Positions 1 to 9,800 of a stretch of DNA of 64,000 nucleotides are shown piece by piece. Source of the stretch: Deltaproteobacteria bacterium. Its GTDB lineage: Bacteria > Myxococcota_A > Polyangia > Polyangiales > Houyiibacteriaceae. The notes beneath the pieces were generated by a model. That model saw only the letters and a list, made by a program, of their open reading frames with translations, ran no database searches and was not told the DNA's origin. The translations under genes were made by a program, and so were the position numbers. Location of the stretch: NCBI GenBank assembly GCA_017644045.1, contig JAEPMI010000012.1:317666-381665 (forward strand). Direction: 5' to 3'. Position 1 is the stretch's first letter, and every line of letters begins with the position of its first letter.

Positions 1-1320
1 GGCGGGCATCACGGCGAAGGCCTCGAGGTAGCGCTCGAAGGCGGTGTCCGGCTTGCGGAGGCGCTCCTCGTAGAGCTGGCCGGTCTCGCGCAGGAGCGCG
101 ACGTGCTCCATCGGCTCCATCGGGTGCTGCAGGCGCACTTCGTAGACGCGCGCGAGCTTGCGGGCGTCGCCCGCCTCTTCGTAGATCGGCGAGAGCGCTT
201 CGGCGGCGGCGAGGTTGTTCTCGTCTCCGTCGAGCACCTTCTCGTACGCACGGGCGGCGCGGTCGGGCTTGCCCTCCTGCTCCATCCAGAGGCGCGCGGC
301 GCGGAAGAGGAGATCGACTCGCTCTTCGGGATCGGTCTCCTTGCCGTCGGCCTCGCGCTCGAGCACGCGGATCAGCTCGCTCCACTTGTCCTGCGAGCCG
401 TAGAACTCGGTGAGCTCGTCCCACGCCTTGAGCGAGACGTAGCGTCGCTTCAGCTGCTCCTGCGCGCGGCGGTCGTCCGGGTTGATCGTGAGGAGCTTGG
501 TGAACGCGCGGACGGCGCCCGCGTCGTCGCCGATCTTGTCGGCGTAGATCGACCCGAGCTTGGTGAGCATCTTCGGGTCGGGATCGGCGTCGGTCAGGGT
601 CTCGAGGACCGTCGCGAGCTTCTCCCACTCGCGCGCGCGCTCGTAGAGCTGCGACAGCGCGTCGAGCGCCTCCGGGTGGGACGGCTCGACCGCGAGGACC
701 TTCTCCCAGAGCGGGATGACGGTGTCCGGCTTGCGGATTCGCTTGGTCGCGAGGTCCGCCATCTCGACGTAGCGGATCGGTCGGTCGACCGGATCGAGCA
801 TCTGCGCTTCCCGATCCATCACGGCGATCAGGCTCTCCCAATCGCGACGCTTCTCGTACATCTCCTTCAGCTTCTCGATCGCCTCGAGATCCTGCGGGGC
901 GTACTCGAGCACCTGCTCGAAGACCTTGATGGCCTCGGCTTGGTTGCTCGAACGCTCGATGTACATCGTCCCCGCCTCACGCAGCAGGGCGACCTTCTCC
1001 TCGTGGTCCTGAACGATGTCGGCCTTCGCCAGGATCGTCCGGATCACGTCCGACCAGCGGCGCTGGCCCTCGTACTTCTCGAGCTCCTCGTCGAGCTCGG
1101 CGAGCATCCCTCGCTCCTCGTCGGTCAGCTCACGCGCGGGGGCCGGTCCGGCCGCGGCCTCGGGCTCGCCTGCGTCGTCCGCGCTCGCCTCGGCACCTTC
1201 GTCCGCGCTCGCTTCGGCTTCACCCTCGGCTGCCTCCTCGGCACCTTCGGGAGTCTCTTCCGCGCCCTCTTCCGGCATCTCTTCGTTCTCGTCCACGTTC
1301 GACTCTTCGTTCTCCGACAT
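1..1320 (-). CDS. TPR-repeat protein, N-terminal 440 residues (runs off window)
   Basis: The frame opens with ATG at 1320 and has no stop before the left edge, so the gene is incomplete. The first ~65 residues are very acidic (Glu/Ala-rich) with no signal peptide or membrane segment, so a cytoplasmic protein is expected. The rest is built of ~35-residue helical TPR-type units, with phrases such as KVFEQVLEYAP and PLWEKVLAVEP. It is the last visible gene of the leftward glt-like cluster. In Myxococcus xanthus the glt cluster also encodes a very large cytoplasmic TPR protein, GltI/AgmK. Position and lack of a signal peptide would suit that role, but this is inference only. Confidence 0.8.
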   Translation of the reverse strand, partial: MSENEESNVDENEEMPEEGAEETPEGAEEAAEGEAEASADEGAEASADDAGEPEAAAGPAPARELTDEERGMLAELDEELEKYEGQRRWSDVIRTILAKADIVQDHEEKVALLREAGTMYIERSSNQAEAIKVFEQVLEYAPQDLEAIEKLKEMYEKRRDWESLIAVMDREAQMLDPVDRPIRYVEMADLATKRIRKPDTVIPLWEKVLAVEPSHPEALDALSQLYERAREWEKLATVLETLTDADPDPKMLTKLGSIYADKIGDDAGAVRAFTKLLTINPDDRRAQEQLKRRYVSLKAWDELTEFYGSQDKWSELIRVLEREADGKETDPEERVDLLFRAARLWMEQEGKPDRAARAYEKVLDGDENNLAAAEALSPIYEEAGDARKLARVYEVRLQHPMEPMEHVALLRETGQLYEERLRKPDTAFERYLEAFAVMPA

Positions 1321-1426
1321 CGCCGCTGACCTCTAGCCGTCCTGGTCGAGCACCGCTCGACCGCCACCATTCAATCCGATTCCGAAACCCAGACCCTGTC
1401 GAACGAGCGCGCCCGCGGATGCGGCA

Positions 1427-1455
1427 AACGCGCGCACGGAACCCGTGCGCGCGTT
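1427..1455. repeat. Perfect 13-bp stem-loop between two TPR genes
   Basis: AACGCGCGCACGG (1427-1439) is the exact reverse complement of 1443-1455, with a 3-nt loop. It lies in the 192-bp gap between two leftward TPR genes. There is only a short T-run on the minus strand, so it may be a weak or Rho-assisted terminator or an mRNA 3'-end stabiliser. The rest of the gap shows nothing clear. Confidence 0.6.
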
Positions 1456-1512
1456 GCGCCGAACCCCCTCCGCCGTGTCTCCGCCGTTCACTCGCGCTCG
1501 TCGCCGATCAGT

Positions 1513-2418
1513 TCAGTTCACACCAAGCTCGCCGAGGCGATCACGCGCGGCCTTCACGTAGTGCGAAGGCGCGTCGCCGCCGGCCACGTCGACGAACTTC
1601 TTGAGGAAGCGCCGCGCTTCCTCGCGCTCGTCGGTCATCGAGTACGCCCAGCCGAGCGAGAAGAGCGCGTCCCGCATGCCGGGGACGATCTCGAGCGCGG
1701 CCTTGAACTCCTCGATCGCCGCCGTGTAGTTCGGCGGCTCGCCGCCCTGGTACACGGTGCCGAGGAGGTGATGGAGGTTGGCCTCCTCTTCGGTGCCCTG
1801 CATGGACACCTCGAGGCCGCTCTGCAGCACCTGGGTGGCCTGATCGAGGTACCCGAGGTCGGCGTAGAGCCGGCCGAGCGCGCTGTACGCCTCGACGAAG
1901 CGCGGACCGTGCTCGATGGACTCGGTGTAGCGCTGCAGCGCTTCCTGCGGCTGCTCCATCTTCTCGTGCACCTGCGCGAGCTTGAAGTACGCCTTGAAGA
2001 GATCCGGGTCGAGCTCGATGGCCTTCTCGAAGGCCTCCTTCGCGGCCGCCCAGTCCTCGATCTGCATCGCGACGGTGCCCAGCTTCTCGTGGAAGCCGGC
2101 GACCTCACCGTTGATGGCGATCGCCTGCTCGAGGTCCTGCTTCGCCCGCTCGAAGGAGCGGAGCTCGATGTGGACCAGCGCGAGGTTGTAGTAGGCCTGA
2201 TCGTTCGTCGGATCGATGGCCGTCGCGCGCTCGAGAGCCTTGACCGCGTCGATGTGTCGACCGGTCTGGGCGAGCACGACGCCCTCGTTCATCTGAGTCA
2301 CGGACTCCACCCGCGCGCGGGAGCAGTTGCCACCCGTCGCCAGTGCAAAGATGGTCATTGCCGCAAGTGCGCTCAGCACTCGCTTGGGGGCTGGCTTACG
2401 GCTCTTTTCGCTCGTCAT
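1513..2418 (-). CDS. Exported TPR-repeat protein
   Basis: A 301-residue protein with a basic N-terminus (KPAPKR) and a hydrophobic stretch at ~14-30, then TPR units filling residues ~38-300 (DAVKALERATAIDPTNDQAY, AKEAFEKAIELDPDLFKAY). The hydrophobic segment ends TGGNC, which is not a canonical lipobox, so it may be a Sec-exported periplasmic protein or an atypical lipoprotein. TPR solenoids usually scaffold protein complexes. It follows the gltG-like gene after a 457-bp gap but has its own promoter-like sequence at 2465-2494, so it is probably also transcribed separately. No specific role can be read. Confidence 0.85.
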   Translation of the reverse strand: MTSEKSRKPAPKRVLSALAAMTIFALATGGNCSRARVESVTQMNEGVVLAQTGRHIDAVKALERATAIDPTNDQAYYNLALVHIELRSFERAKQDLEQAIAINGEVAGFHEKLGTVAMQIEDWAAAKEAFEKAIELDPDLFKAYFKLAQVHEKMEQPQEALQRYTESIEHGPRFVEAYSALGRLYADLGYLDQATQVLQSGLEVSMQGTEEEANLHHLLGTVYQGGEPPNYTAAIEEFKAALEIVPGMRDALFSLGWAYSMTDEREEARRFLKKFVDVAGGDAPSHYVKAARDRLGELGVN

Positions 2419-2464
2419 TTCCGCCTGTTCTCCTCGCCAAGTCGGCGCCCTGGAGGGCCGCGCG

Positions 2465-2494
2465 ATACTAAGCGAGCGAAGCGTCCGGTTTCAA
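2465..2494 (-). promoter_or_regulatory. Sigma70-like promoter of the TPR gene at 1513-2418
   Basis: On the minus strand TTGAAA (2494-2489) is followed after 18 nt by TAGTAT (2470-2465). Transcription would start ~40 nt before the ATG at 2418. It is one of four such sites in the glt-like cluster with the same 18-nt spacing. Confidence 0.5.
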
Positions 2495-2613
2495 CGATGA
2501 TCTGGACGTTTTCCACACACCGGCCCACTGGATTCCAGCACCGCCACCCGGGGACCCCACCCTACTCGCCGCCCGGCCCCGGCACACTGCCCGCTCGAAC
2601 CGATGAGGTCTTG

Positions 2614-2654
2614 TTCTCGCACAAAGGCACCAAGAGCACAGAGGTTCACAAAGG
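2614..2654 (+). repeat. 41-bp dispersed repeat, copy A
   Basis: Begins TTCTCGCACAAAGGCACC and ends TTCACAAAGG. Two further copies lie at 2735-2775 (inverted) and 20629-20669, all intergenic. Confidence 0.85.
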
Positions 2655-2734
2655 GGGGGTGGATTGAGCTGGCCGATCGAGTCGCCGCTACGTCCGACGA
2701 GGCGCCAGCGCACGACGACGGCCAACTTCCCAAT

Positions 2735-2775
2735 CCTTTGTGCAACTCCGTGAGCTTGGTGCCTTTGTGCGAGAA
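2735..2775 (-). repeat. 41-bp dispersed repeat, copy B (inverted)
   Basis: The reverse complement begins TTCTCGCACAAAGGCACC and differs from copy A at a few central positions. With copy A it forms an inverted pair separated by 80 bp, so transcripts across it could fold into a long stem. Confidence 0.85.
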
Positions 2776-2827
2776 CAGCTGCACGAATGGGGCGGACTGG
2801 GGTGAGCGAGCGGGGGACGGAACGGAG

Positions 2828-2853
2828 AAGGCCGCACCCGAGGGCGCGGCCTT
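2828..2853 (-). terminator. Hairpin after the gltG-like gene
   Basis: AAGGCCGC (2828-2835) pairs with GCGGCCTT (2846-2853), 23 nt past the gltG-like stop. On the minus strand it is followed by a weak TTCT tract, so it is a plausible but imperfect intrinsic terminator. Confidence 0.5.
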
Positions 2854-2875
2854 CATCCGTGGGTCCCTTCGAGGG

Positions 2876-4900
2876 TCAGCCGCCGGCGGCGTTGAGCATG
2901 AAGGGATAGTTGACGATGACGATGCCGCCGCCGTCCGGCGCCGGGAAGGTCCAGCGACGAACCGCCGCCGCGATGCAGCCCTCGACGGCCTGGTTGCCCA
3001 GGGTCGACTGCTGGACGAGCGCGTTCTGCACCGCGCCGGTCGGCGAGATGATGAAGCGAACCGTCACGCGACCCTCGAGGTCCGGGCGCTGGTTGAGCTG
3101 CTGCTCGTAGCAGAACTTGACCTCGTTGATGTGGCGACGAATCACGCGGCGGATGACCTCCTTGGAGAGCGAGCCGCGGACGTCGGCGTTACCGGAGCGG
3201 ATCCGGGGCACGCGCGCCGCGCGACCGCGGAAGCCACCGGCGCCACGGCCGTAGCCGCTGCCGCTGCCGCCGCCGCCACCGTGACCGATGGTGCCGAGGT
3301 TGCCGAGACCGATGGTGCCCTCGCCGGTGCCACCGCCACCGCGACCGGTGCCGCGCAGGCCGAGACCGCCGAAGCCGAAGTTCTCACCGATCTGGTCACC
3401 CATGAGCGCACCGAGCGCGCTCATCGGGTCGTTGCCGAGGGCCGTGTCCGCGCCGAAGGGCGAGGTCGGCGAGTTGAAGGAGCCGGTCATCGCCTGGAGG
3501 GTGCCGAGAATACCGGCGTTCCGGGCCTGCTCGCGGGCTTCCTCGCGGGCCATGTGCGGGTCCTGGTTGTCCTCGGGACCCTCAATCGCATAGCGGTTGT
3601 TGGTCTTCTTGGACTCCTTCTTGCCCATGGCGCCTTCTTCACCCTTGTGGCGCTTGCCCTTACCGCCCTCGTCGTCCTGCTGGTTCTCCTGCTCCATCCA
3701 CTCGGGAGTCTCTTCCTCCTCGGTGGCGGGCGGCTCCATCAGGTACTGCACGAGGCGCGAGTCGGTGTTCAGGAGGTCCAGGTTCAGACCCCCACCGGCC
3801 GGCGGGATGAAGTACATCATCGTGAGCAGGATGCCGAAGACGGCCATGGACCCGAACACGTAGCTGAGCGGGGCCCAGTCGATCTTCATGCCGCCGGCGA
3901 TCTTCTTGCCGGCCTGCACCTGCTTGGTCACGAAGGTGAAGCCGTTGTGCTTCACCTTCGCGGTCGCGCCCTGCGGCAGACCGTAGATCTCGGCGCCCGG
4001 CGCCTCGCCGCTCGCCTGGAGCTTGCCCTGCGCGCGGAGGTCCGCGATGGACATCGACTGGTCACCGACGATGACCTGTCCGGTGGCGCCCTTCGGAATC
4101 ACCGCGGCGACGCCCGCGCCACCCGCGACCACGACCGGCATGCGGCTGGTCCCGAGGACGTCGGCGCCCATGAGGAAGTCCACCGGCGCGTTGTCGGAGG
4201 GCTCACCCACGTAGAAGGGGCGGAAGGGGCTCAGGTGCTCGACGTGGAGGACCTGACGGTCGCCCCACATGACCACGACCTCGACGGCCTGCTCGGGCGC
4301 CTCGACCTCGTCGGGCGAGACGGGCGGACCCGAGGCGACGATGCCATACTGGACGTTCTCCGGATCGGACTCGTCGATGTCGTGACCGCCGCTCGGCGCG
4401 GAGACCGGAGCGGCGAAGGGGTTGGGCACCCCGGGCGCGGCCGGAGGCGGCTTCACACCCGCCGCGGGCGCGGCGAAGGGGTTGGGCGGCGGAACCGGCG
4501 CCTTGGCGGCAGCCGCGGGAGGCGGCGGCGCCGCAGCGGCGGGCTCGTCGGCAGCTTCCTCGGCCTCGGCCTCGGCGTCGTCGCTGGCTCCGGCGGCTCC
4601 GATCTCGACGACCACCTTGGTGTCGCCGAGCTGGATCTCGTCCCCGCTCTCGAGCTTGGTCTTGTTGACCTTCTTGCCGTTCACGATGGTGCCGGACGCC
4701 GAACCGAGATCGATGATGAAGATCTCGTCCGGTCCGGTCACCTCGATCACCGCGTGCATGCGGGAGACCGTGTCATCGTCGATGCGCAGATGGCTCGACG
4801 GATGAACACCGACCTTGATGATCTCCTGCTGCAGCTCTTCCGTCCGGACCAGCTCGTCGCCCTGGTAGATCCGGAACGTCATCGGGATGTTGCTACTCAA
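2876..4900 (-). CDS. gltG: GltG/PglI-like gliding-machinery protein: FHA + TM + AgmX/PglI C-terminal domain
   Basis: 674 residues. An FHA domain (~1-100) shows GVHPSSHLRI, SRMH and an NGKKV turn, so it should bind phosphothreonine in the cytoplasm. An Ala/Pro linker and an internal domain (~190-330, with VVVMWGDRQVLHVEH) precede one membrane helix at ~343-362 (SYVFGSMAVFGILLTMMYFI). After a Gly-rich stretch comes a TonB-like AgmX/PglI domain (~570-672; RRHINEVKFCYEQ, STLGNQAVEGC, YPFMLN). In M. xanthus, GltG is an inner-membrane/periplasm-spanning part of the gliding motor complex. Gene order C-D-E-F-G supports the assignment. The start is ATG at 4900, 68 bp after the gltF-like gene. Confidence 0.85.
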   Translation of the reverse strand: MSSNIPMTFRIYQGDELVRTEELQQEIIKVGVHPSSHLRIDDDTVSRMHAVIEVTGPDEIFIIDLGSASGTIVNGKKVNKTKLESGDEIQLGDTKVVVEIGAAGASDDAEAEAEEAADEPAAAAPPPPAAAAKAPVPPPNPFAAPAAGVKPPPAAPGVPNPFAAPVSAPSGGHDIDESDPENVQYGIVASGPPVSPDEVEAPEQAVEVVVMWGDRQVLHVEHLSPFRPFYVGEPSDNAPVDFLMGADVLGTSRMPVVVAGGAGVAAVIPKGATGQVIVGDQSMSIADLRAQGKLQASGEAPGAEIYGLPQGATAKVKHNGFTFVTKQVQAGKKIAGGMKIDWAPLSYVFGSMAVFGILLTMMYFIPPAGGGLNLDLLNTDSRLVQYLMEPPATEEEETPEWMEQENQQDDEGGKGKRHKGEEGAMGKKESKKTNNRYAIEGPEDNQDPHMAREEAREQARNAGILGTLQAMTGSFNSPTSPFGADTALGNDPMSALGALMGDQIGENFGFGGLGLRGTGRGGGGTGEGTIGLGNLGTIGHGGGGGSGSGYGRGAGGFRGRAARVPRIRSGNADVRGSLSKEVIRRVIRRHINEVKFCYEQQLNQRPDLEGRVTVRFIISPTGAVQNALVQQSTLGNQAVEGCIAAAVRRWTFPAPDGGGIVIVNYPFMLNAAGG

Positions 4901-4968
4901 CTTCGCCTCCAGTAGTCGGACCGACTCTTCGATCCGAGATGGCCTCTCGGCCTACGGTTCTCGTCGAT

Positions 4969-5238
4969 TCAGAGGTCCTCGACCGACTTGAGCATCTCGG
5001 GAATGAAGTGCTCGCGAATACGAATCAGGGACTGACGACGGCCTCGCCGGCGGACGCTGAGCATCTCACCGTCCGGGCGAACGAGGTCACCCGACACGAG
5101 ATCGTCCTCGAAGTCGTACGTCGTTGCATCCCCGCCTCCGGCATCCTGTGCCTCGACCGAGCTCGGGGCGAACCCGAACCCGAAGACCATGGCGCCCGTG
5201 AGGGCTCCCGCGACCATGAGTTCCTGCAACTTCTTCAC
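4969..5238 (-). CDS. gltF: GltF/CglF-like small exported protein
   Basis: 89 residues from a GTG at 5238, preceded by GGAGGAAG. A signal peptide is evident (basic MKK, hydrophobic core, likely cleavage after VEA at ~30). The mature part has a compact acidic block, TYDFEDDLVSGDLVRPDGE, and ends with REHFIPEMLKSVEDL. This fits my recollection of the CglF/GltF family, a small periplasmic A-motility protein encoded between gltE and gltG, which is exactly its place here. It lies 68 bp upstream of the gltG-like gene, probably co-transcribed from the promoter-like site at 5337-5366. Confidence 0.75.
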   Translation of the reverse strand: MKKLQELMVAGALTGAMVFGFGFAPSSVEAQDAGGGDATTYDFEDDLVSGDLVRPDGEMLSVRRRGRRQSLIRIREHFIPEMLKSVEDL

Positions 5239-5336
5239 GACTTCCTCCGCACTGATCGACGTCGGTGAGTTTCGCTCCCGACTACCTCACACATGAAGAC
5301 CCGTCCCTGAATCGAGAAGGGTCACACGGCCGGCGC

Positions 5337-5366
5337 AGGGTATCCCGCGACGACCGCCCAGGTCAA
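5337..5366 (-). promoter_or_regulatory. Possible promoter for gltF-gltG
   Basis: Minus-strand TTGACC (5366-5361), an 18-nt spacer, then TACCCT (5342-5337), ~100 nt upstream of the gltF-like GTG. The -35 is good and the -10 weak. It lies between a terminator-like hairpin and gltF, where an internal promoter would be expected. Confidence 0.35.
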
Positions 5367-5466
5367 CGGACCCTGGGCCTGAGAACCATTCGAGGGGTTC
5401 GACTCACCTCGTCCATCAGCACGGTGCGTCCGACAACGAGGTGGAGTCGAGGTTCCGAGGGAGACT

Positions 5467-5497
5467 GAAAAAGTTCGGCCTCCCCCGGAAAAGGGGG
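5467..5497 (-). terminator. Terminator-like hairpin just after the gltE-like stop
   Basis: On the minus strand CCCCC and GGGGG pair around a TTTTCC loop directly after the gltE-like stop, followed 8 nt later by TTTTT. It may terminate or attenuate read-through from gltE into gltF. Confidence 0.45.
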
Positions 5498-6877
5498 TCA
5501 CTCGCCCCCACCCCCACCCTGCTGCTGCTGCTGCATCTGCTCCATCTCGCGCTGCATCTGAGCGGACTGCTCCATGGCGAAGATGAGGTTGTCGATGAGC
5601 TGGTTCCGGCCGGGCCGGCACATCCGGTTCCGGTGGCGGACGGCCGCCGAGCGCGGCTCCTTGCTCACGTCCTTGTCGCGACAGTAGCGGGTGATGCCCT
5701 CCACGGTCTCTTCCCAGCGGTTGGCGTTGCCAGCCCGCTCCATGAACTCGGCGTAGTACTGCTTCGCCCGGCGGAGCGGCGGGATCGGGTCCTCGACGCT
5801 GGCCGACAGGTAGTCGTGGTAGAGCACGCCGAGGTTGAAGTAGGCCTCGGGGCGACGCGCGTCGAGCTGGATGGCCCGCTCGTACTCGGCCTTGGCCTGG
5901 TCGAACTGCTGCAGACCGCGGAGCGCGGCGCCGAGACCGAGGTGGGCCTCGTAGTTCTCGTCCTTCAGCTGTACGGCCTTGGCGAAGGCATTCTTGGCGT
6001 CCTCGTAGCCGCGGAAGGAGAGCGTGATCTGCGCGAAGTTCATCTGCGCCTCGAACATGTCGGGGTTCAGCTGAATCGCGCGCTCGAAGAAGCGGAGCGC
6101 CTCGATGACGTTCCCCTTCTCCATCTTCACCAGGCCCCAGGTGTTGTAGATGGGGGCGTAGTCCCCATCGATGATCTGGGCCTGGCGGCAGACGACCTCG
6201 GCCAGGTCGAGCGAGGCGGCGCCTCCGCTCTGCTGACCGCGGTTGTAGTAGAGGAGCGCCATCTGGTTGAACGCCGGCAGGTAGTCCGACTCGATGGCGA
6301 GCGCTCGGCGCAGGTTCCGAAGCGCCTCCGCCTCCTGATCGCCGCCCTGCTCACGCTGCATGATCGCGAGGTTCACGTAGCCGGCGGTGCACTGGGGGTC
6401 GTCCCGGATCGAGCGGGTGAACGCCGCCCGGGCCTGGCTCTCGTTGCCACCCGCGAGATCGAGCAAGCCGATCGCGACGCGCGCCTTGCACATCTTCTCG
6501 TTGTCCTGGAGCGCCTGGTTGTACATCCGGCGCGCCGCGGACTCGTCGCCGCACTTGTGGTGCGTGAGGCCGACCATGTACTTCGCCTCGGCGAAGCCAC
6601 GGCTGCCCTGCTCGGAGATCGCGGACTCGAAGAGCGCGATCACGCTCGAGCAGCGGTCCGGGTTCCAACCCTGACGATCCGCCTCGGCGTAGGCCGTGCG
6701 GCCGCGGTTCCAGTCGTTGAGGGCCTGCTCGCTGACGGCTTCGCCGCCGGCGGTGGTGATGGCGGAGCCATCTTCGCCGCGAGCCACGTCCTCTTCATCG
6801 AGCTCGCCGCCACCACAGGCGACGAGCATCACGCACGCCAAGAGCGGCGCGAACCGATCGATCTTTCGGAGTCTCAC
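5498..6877 (-). CDS. gltE: GltE/AglT-like TPR lipoprotein
   Basis: 459 residues from a GTG at 6877 whose GTGA overlaps the stop of the gltD-like gene (translational coupling); AGGAGG sits 7 nt upstream. The N-terminus has a lipoprotein signal ending LVAC (Cys at ~21) and then Gly/Glu/Asp residues, suggesting an outer-membrane lipoprotein. TPR units cover most of the chain (AKYMVGLTHHKCGDESAA, ALRFFERAIQLNPDMFEAQ). The C-terminus is Gln/Gly-rich. In M. xanthus the TPR protein AglT/GltE is a component of the Glt gliding complex, encoded next to GltD as here. The function is inferred from order and architecture. Confidence 0.8.
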   Translation of the reverse strand: MRLRKIDRFAPLLACVMLVACGGGELDEEDVARGEDGSAITTAGGEAVSEQALNDWNRGRTAYAEADRQGWNPDRCSSVIALFESAISEQGSRGFAEAKYMVGLTHHKCGDESAARRMYNQALQDNEKMCKARVAIGLLDLAGGNESQARAAFTRSIRDDPQCTAGYVNLAIMQREQGGDQEAEALRNLRRALAIESDYLPAFNQMALLYYNRGQQSGGAASLDLAEVVCRQAQIIDGDYAPIYNTWGLVKMEKGNVIEALRFFERAIQLNPDMFEAQMNFAQITLSFRGYEDAKNAFAKAVQLKDENYEAHLGLGAALRGLQQFDQAKAEYERAIQLDARRPEAYFNLGVLYHDYLSASVEDPIPPLRRAKQYYAEFMERAGNANRWEETVEGITRYCRDKDVSKEPRSAAVRHRNRMCRPGRNQLIDNLIFAMEQSAQMQREMEQMQQQQQGGGGGE

Positions 6878-9800
6878 GACTCACCTCCTTCGCTCTCGCC
6901 GCTAGTGTCGCCATCGGAGACGTCACCGGTCTCGAGCTCCTCGTCGTCACCCGCGACGGGCAGCTCGACGGGGCCCGGCTCACCGATGCTGCCGCGCACG
7001 TAGTTGGGCTCACCGCGAAGCTCCGCAGCGAGCGGGTACTCGCGGGGGTTCAGCACGTTGAGCTCGGACTCACAGGTACGCGACCACTCGTTGAACCAAC
7101 GAACGTTCGTGGCCGTACGGAGACAGAACTCGAACTTGTCGATGGCCTGTCGCTGCAGCGGCTCGGACTGCTCGTCGAGCGCGCCGACGTAGATGTCGCG
7201 GAGCTCGGGGTCGTTGTCGATCTCCTCCGGGACCGGAGCTTCACGGAACGCATCCACGAACTTTCGATACATCTGACCGATGCGCGCGGCCGCCGCGATC
7301 ATCCAAGGCGGCGAGGTCAGCGGGGGCAGGCCCTCGCGGACCGTCACCGAGAGGGCGGCGATCTTGTTGTACTCCTCCTCCGCAGCACGGAGGGCAGCCA
7401 TCTTGCGCTCGACCCACTCCTTGAACTCGTTCTGAGCCCAGCGGTTGACCCGCTCCATGGAGCGACCGCCGCTGTAGCGCGGGAAGCGCACGGCCTCGAA
7501 CTCGGTGTACTTCTCCTCGGCGAGGTTGAAGTACGCCTCCGCGGCCGCGTCGAGCGCCTCCTTCAGGTAGAGGATCTTGTCGGCGTCCGACACGTCGTCG
7601 AGGCGGTTGATGGCCTCGGGGGCGTCCTGCCAGGCGCGAACGGCCGAGGTGAAGTTGCGGGTGGCGTCGCGCGGGTCGTTCATCTTCGCGTGCGCCCGAC
7701 CGAGGAGCGTGTTCGCGCGCACGATGTGGTGCGGCAGACCGCTCCGGCGGTACTGGCGGAGGAAGTTCCGGTAGTGGACCGCCAACGGACGCCAGTCCTC
7801 CCGCCGCTCGTAGATCGAGCCGATGGAGTAGACGACCTGTGCGGTCTCGCGCGGGTGACTCCGCTTGTAGTTGCGCTCGAAGAGTCGCGCGTCCTCCTGA
7901 GCCTTCTCTTCGTCACCGAGACCGATGCGGAAGAAGACGGCGTCCTGGAGTGCCTCGTGGGCGATGGCGCAGGTGCCGTTGTCACGGTCGGCCTGGGTGC
8001 AATCGTCGCCGTCCTCGCCTGGGAAGCTCCGGGCGAAGCGCTCGTAGTAGTTGGCCGCCTGCTCGTAGAACGCGAGAGCGTGGAAGTTCGCGCCGACCAG
8101 GTAGATGGCGCGCTTCGCGTACTCGCTCTCGGGGAAGCGATCGATCAACACGTTTCGAACCTGGATGGCTCGACCGAGGAGGCGAGCCGCCTCGAAGTGA
8201 ATCGCCGCGTTGTAGAGGACCTCGTCCATCGCGAAGCCTTCCTCCGCTGCGCAGCTCTGGTGCCTTCGGAAGATGCGGACGTACTGGGCCGCCGCGCGCT
8301 TGTGCTGCTCGTTGTTGCCGTAGGCCTCGGCCTGCTTACGCAAGACGTTGCACTTCAGCGTCGTGAGCACGCCGCAGAGGTCCGGGTGCTCGTCCCGGGC
8401 GTCGGCGGAGGCGCAGTAGAAGCCGTTCAGCGGGTCGATGGCCTGCTCGAGGTCCTGCAGACACTCGGTCCGGTTCGGCTCGAGCTGGCTGCCCATCACG
8501 TTCAGCGAGTCCAGGTAGAGGTTCGCCGCGTACTCCGCGAGCTCGTGGTCGCGGTGGTTCCAGGCGATGTCCTTGAAGAGGACGGCGGCCTCCTGATAGT
8601 GGTTCGCCTCGTAGTAGATGCGCGCCCGGCGGTACTTGATCTGCGGGAGATCGTCGCTGTCCGGGACGAAGCAGACGTAGCGCTGGAAGGCCTTCAGCAT
8701 GCCCTCTTCGAGCTGCGTGAACTCTCGCTGGGCCAGCCGATCGGCTTCGCTCTGCTCCTCTTCCTGCTGCCGGCGCCGACCGCGGCGACCCCGTCGGCCT
8801 TCGGCCTGTGCCTCGCGCGTCTGGGTCTCGCGACCCTGATACTGCTGCTGGTAGAGGTTGTTGTAACAGAGCACCGCCGCGTAGGCCGCGTCGCTCGTGT
8901 ACTCGCCGCTCGGGTTCAGCTCGACGACCTTGTCGAACGCCGGACCACAGCGCGCCCAGTCCTCCATCTTCCAGAGGAGCTCGGCGAAGTAGTAGGAGAC
9001 CTTGTACTCGGTCGGCCAGTCCTCACGGGCGATGTTCGAGAACTCGAGCTCGTTCATGTCCGGGAACTTGTCGAGCAGGATCTCGTAGAGGCGAGCGGCC
9101 AGACGCATGGTGGTCTGGTCGTTCGTACCCGGCTGCTCGTCGGTGCCGATCGCCTCCCGGTGCCAGCTCGTCGCGAGCCACGCCAGGATGCCGGCCGTCT
9201 CGCTCTTGCAGGTCGTGACGGTGTCGGCCTGATGTCCGCCGGCGTCCACGAACGCCTGATAGACGTCCACCATCCGGCGAAGCTCGGTGACCTGGTCGTC
9301 CTTCGGCTTGCTCGAGATGACCGCGTTCGTGACGCGCGCCTGCCAGTAGCAGAGCTTCTCCGAGTCGGAGTTCTCGCTCATGAGCGTGTGGTAGACCTGA
9401 ATCGTCTCCGGCCATTGACCGGTGTCGTAATAGAGCTCGGCTAGGCTCTCGAGCATGTCGGCCGCTTGCTCGTCGTTCGTCGCATAGCGTCTGAAGAACT
9501 CGAGCGCGCGGTTCGGCTGACCGACCATCGCGTAGGGCATGACGAGCTCGCGTCTCGCCTGTCTCGCCAGGTTGGCGGCGTCCGTGGCGTCCGGGTTCTC
9601 GGTCGCGAACTCGATCGTCTTCACGAACGATGCGAGCGACTCCCGGAAGTTCTCCACGTTGTAGTGGGCCCACGCCGACTTGTAGAGCGCGTAGCCGTAG
9701 ACCGGGTTCCGGTCCGGTGGGAACTCCGTCACCTTGTCGTAGAAGCGCAGTGACGCCTGCATCTCGCCTTCGTTGAAGTAGAACTCGGCGAAGCTCAGGT

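Larger units (their letters stand above)
2419..2875. other. 457-bp intergenic region without a gene
   Basis: Between the gltG-like gene and the TPR gene, both leftward. From right to left it holds a terminator-like hairpin (2828-2853), an inverted pair of a 41-bp dispersed repeat (2735-2775 and 2614-2654) and a promoter-like sequence (2465-2494). No convincing coding frame was seen. Confidence 0.7.

Noticed and set aside
1513-2418. Lipoprotein call for the TPR protein
   Set aside because: TGGNC lacks the small residue at -1 expected for a lipobox, so I left it as an exported protein of uncertain anchoring.
2603-4915. Long open frame (770 codons) on the plus strand opposite the gltG-like gene
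   Set aside because: It is a mirror of a GC-rich real gene: low-complexity, Arg/Val/Leu/Asp-skewed, no motif, while the minus strand carries a complete FHA-TM-AgmX protein.
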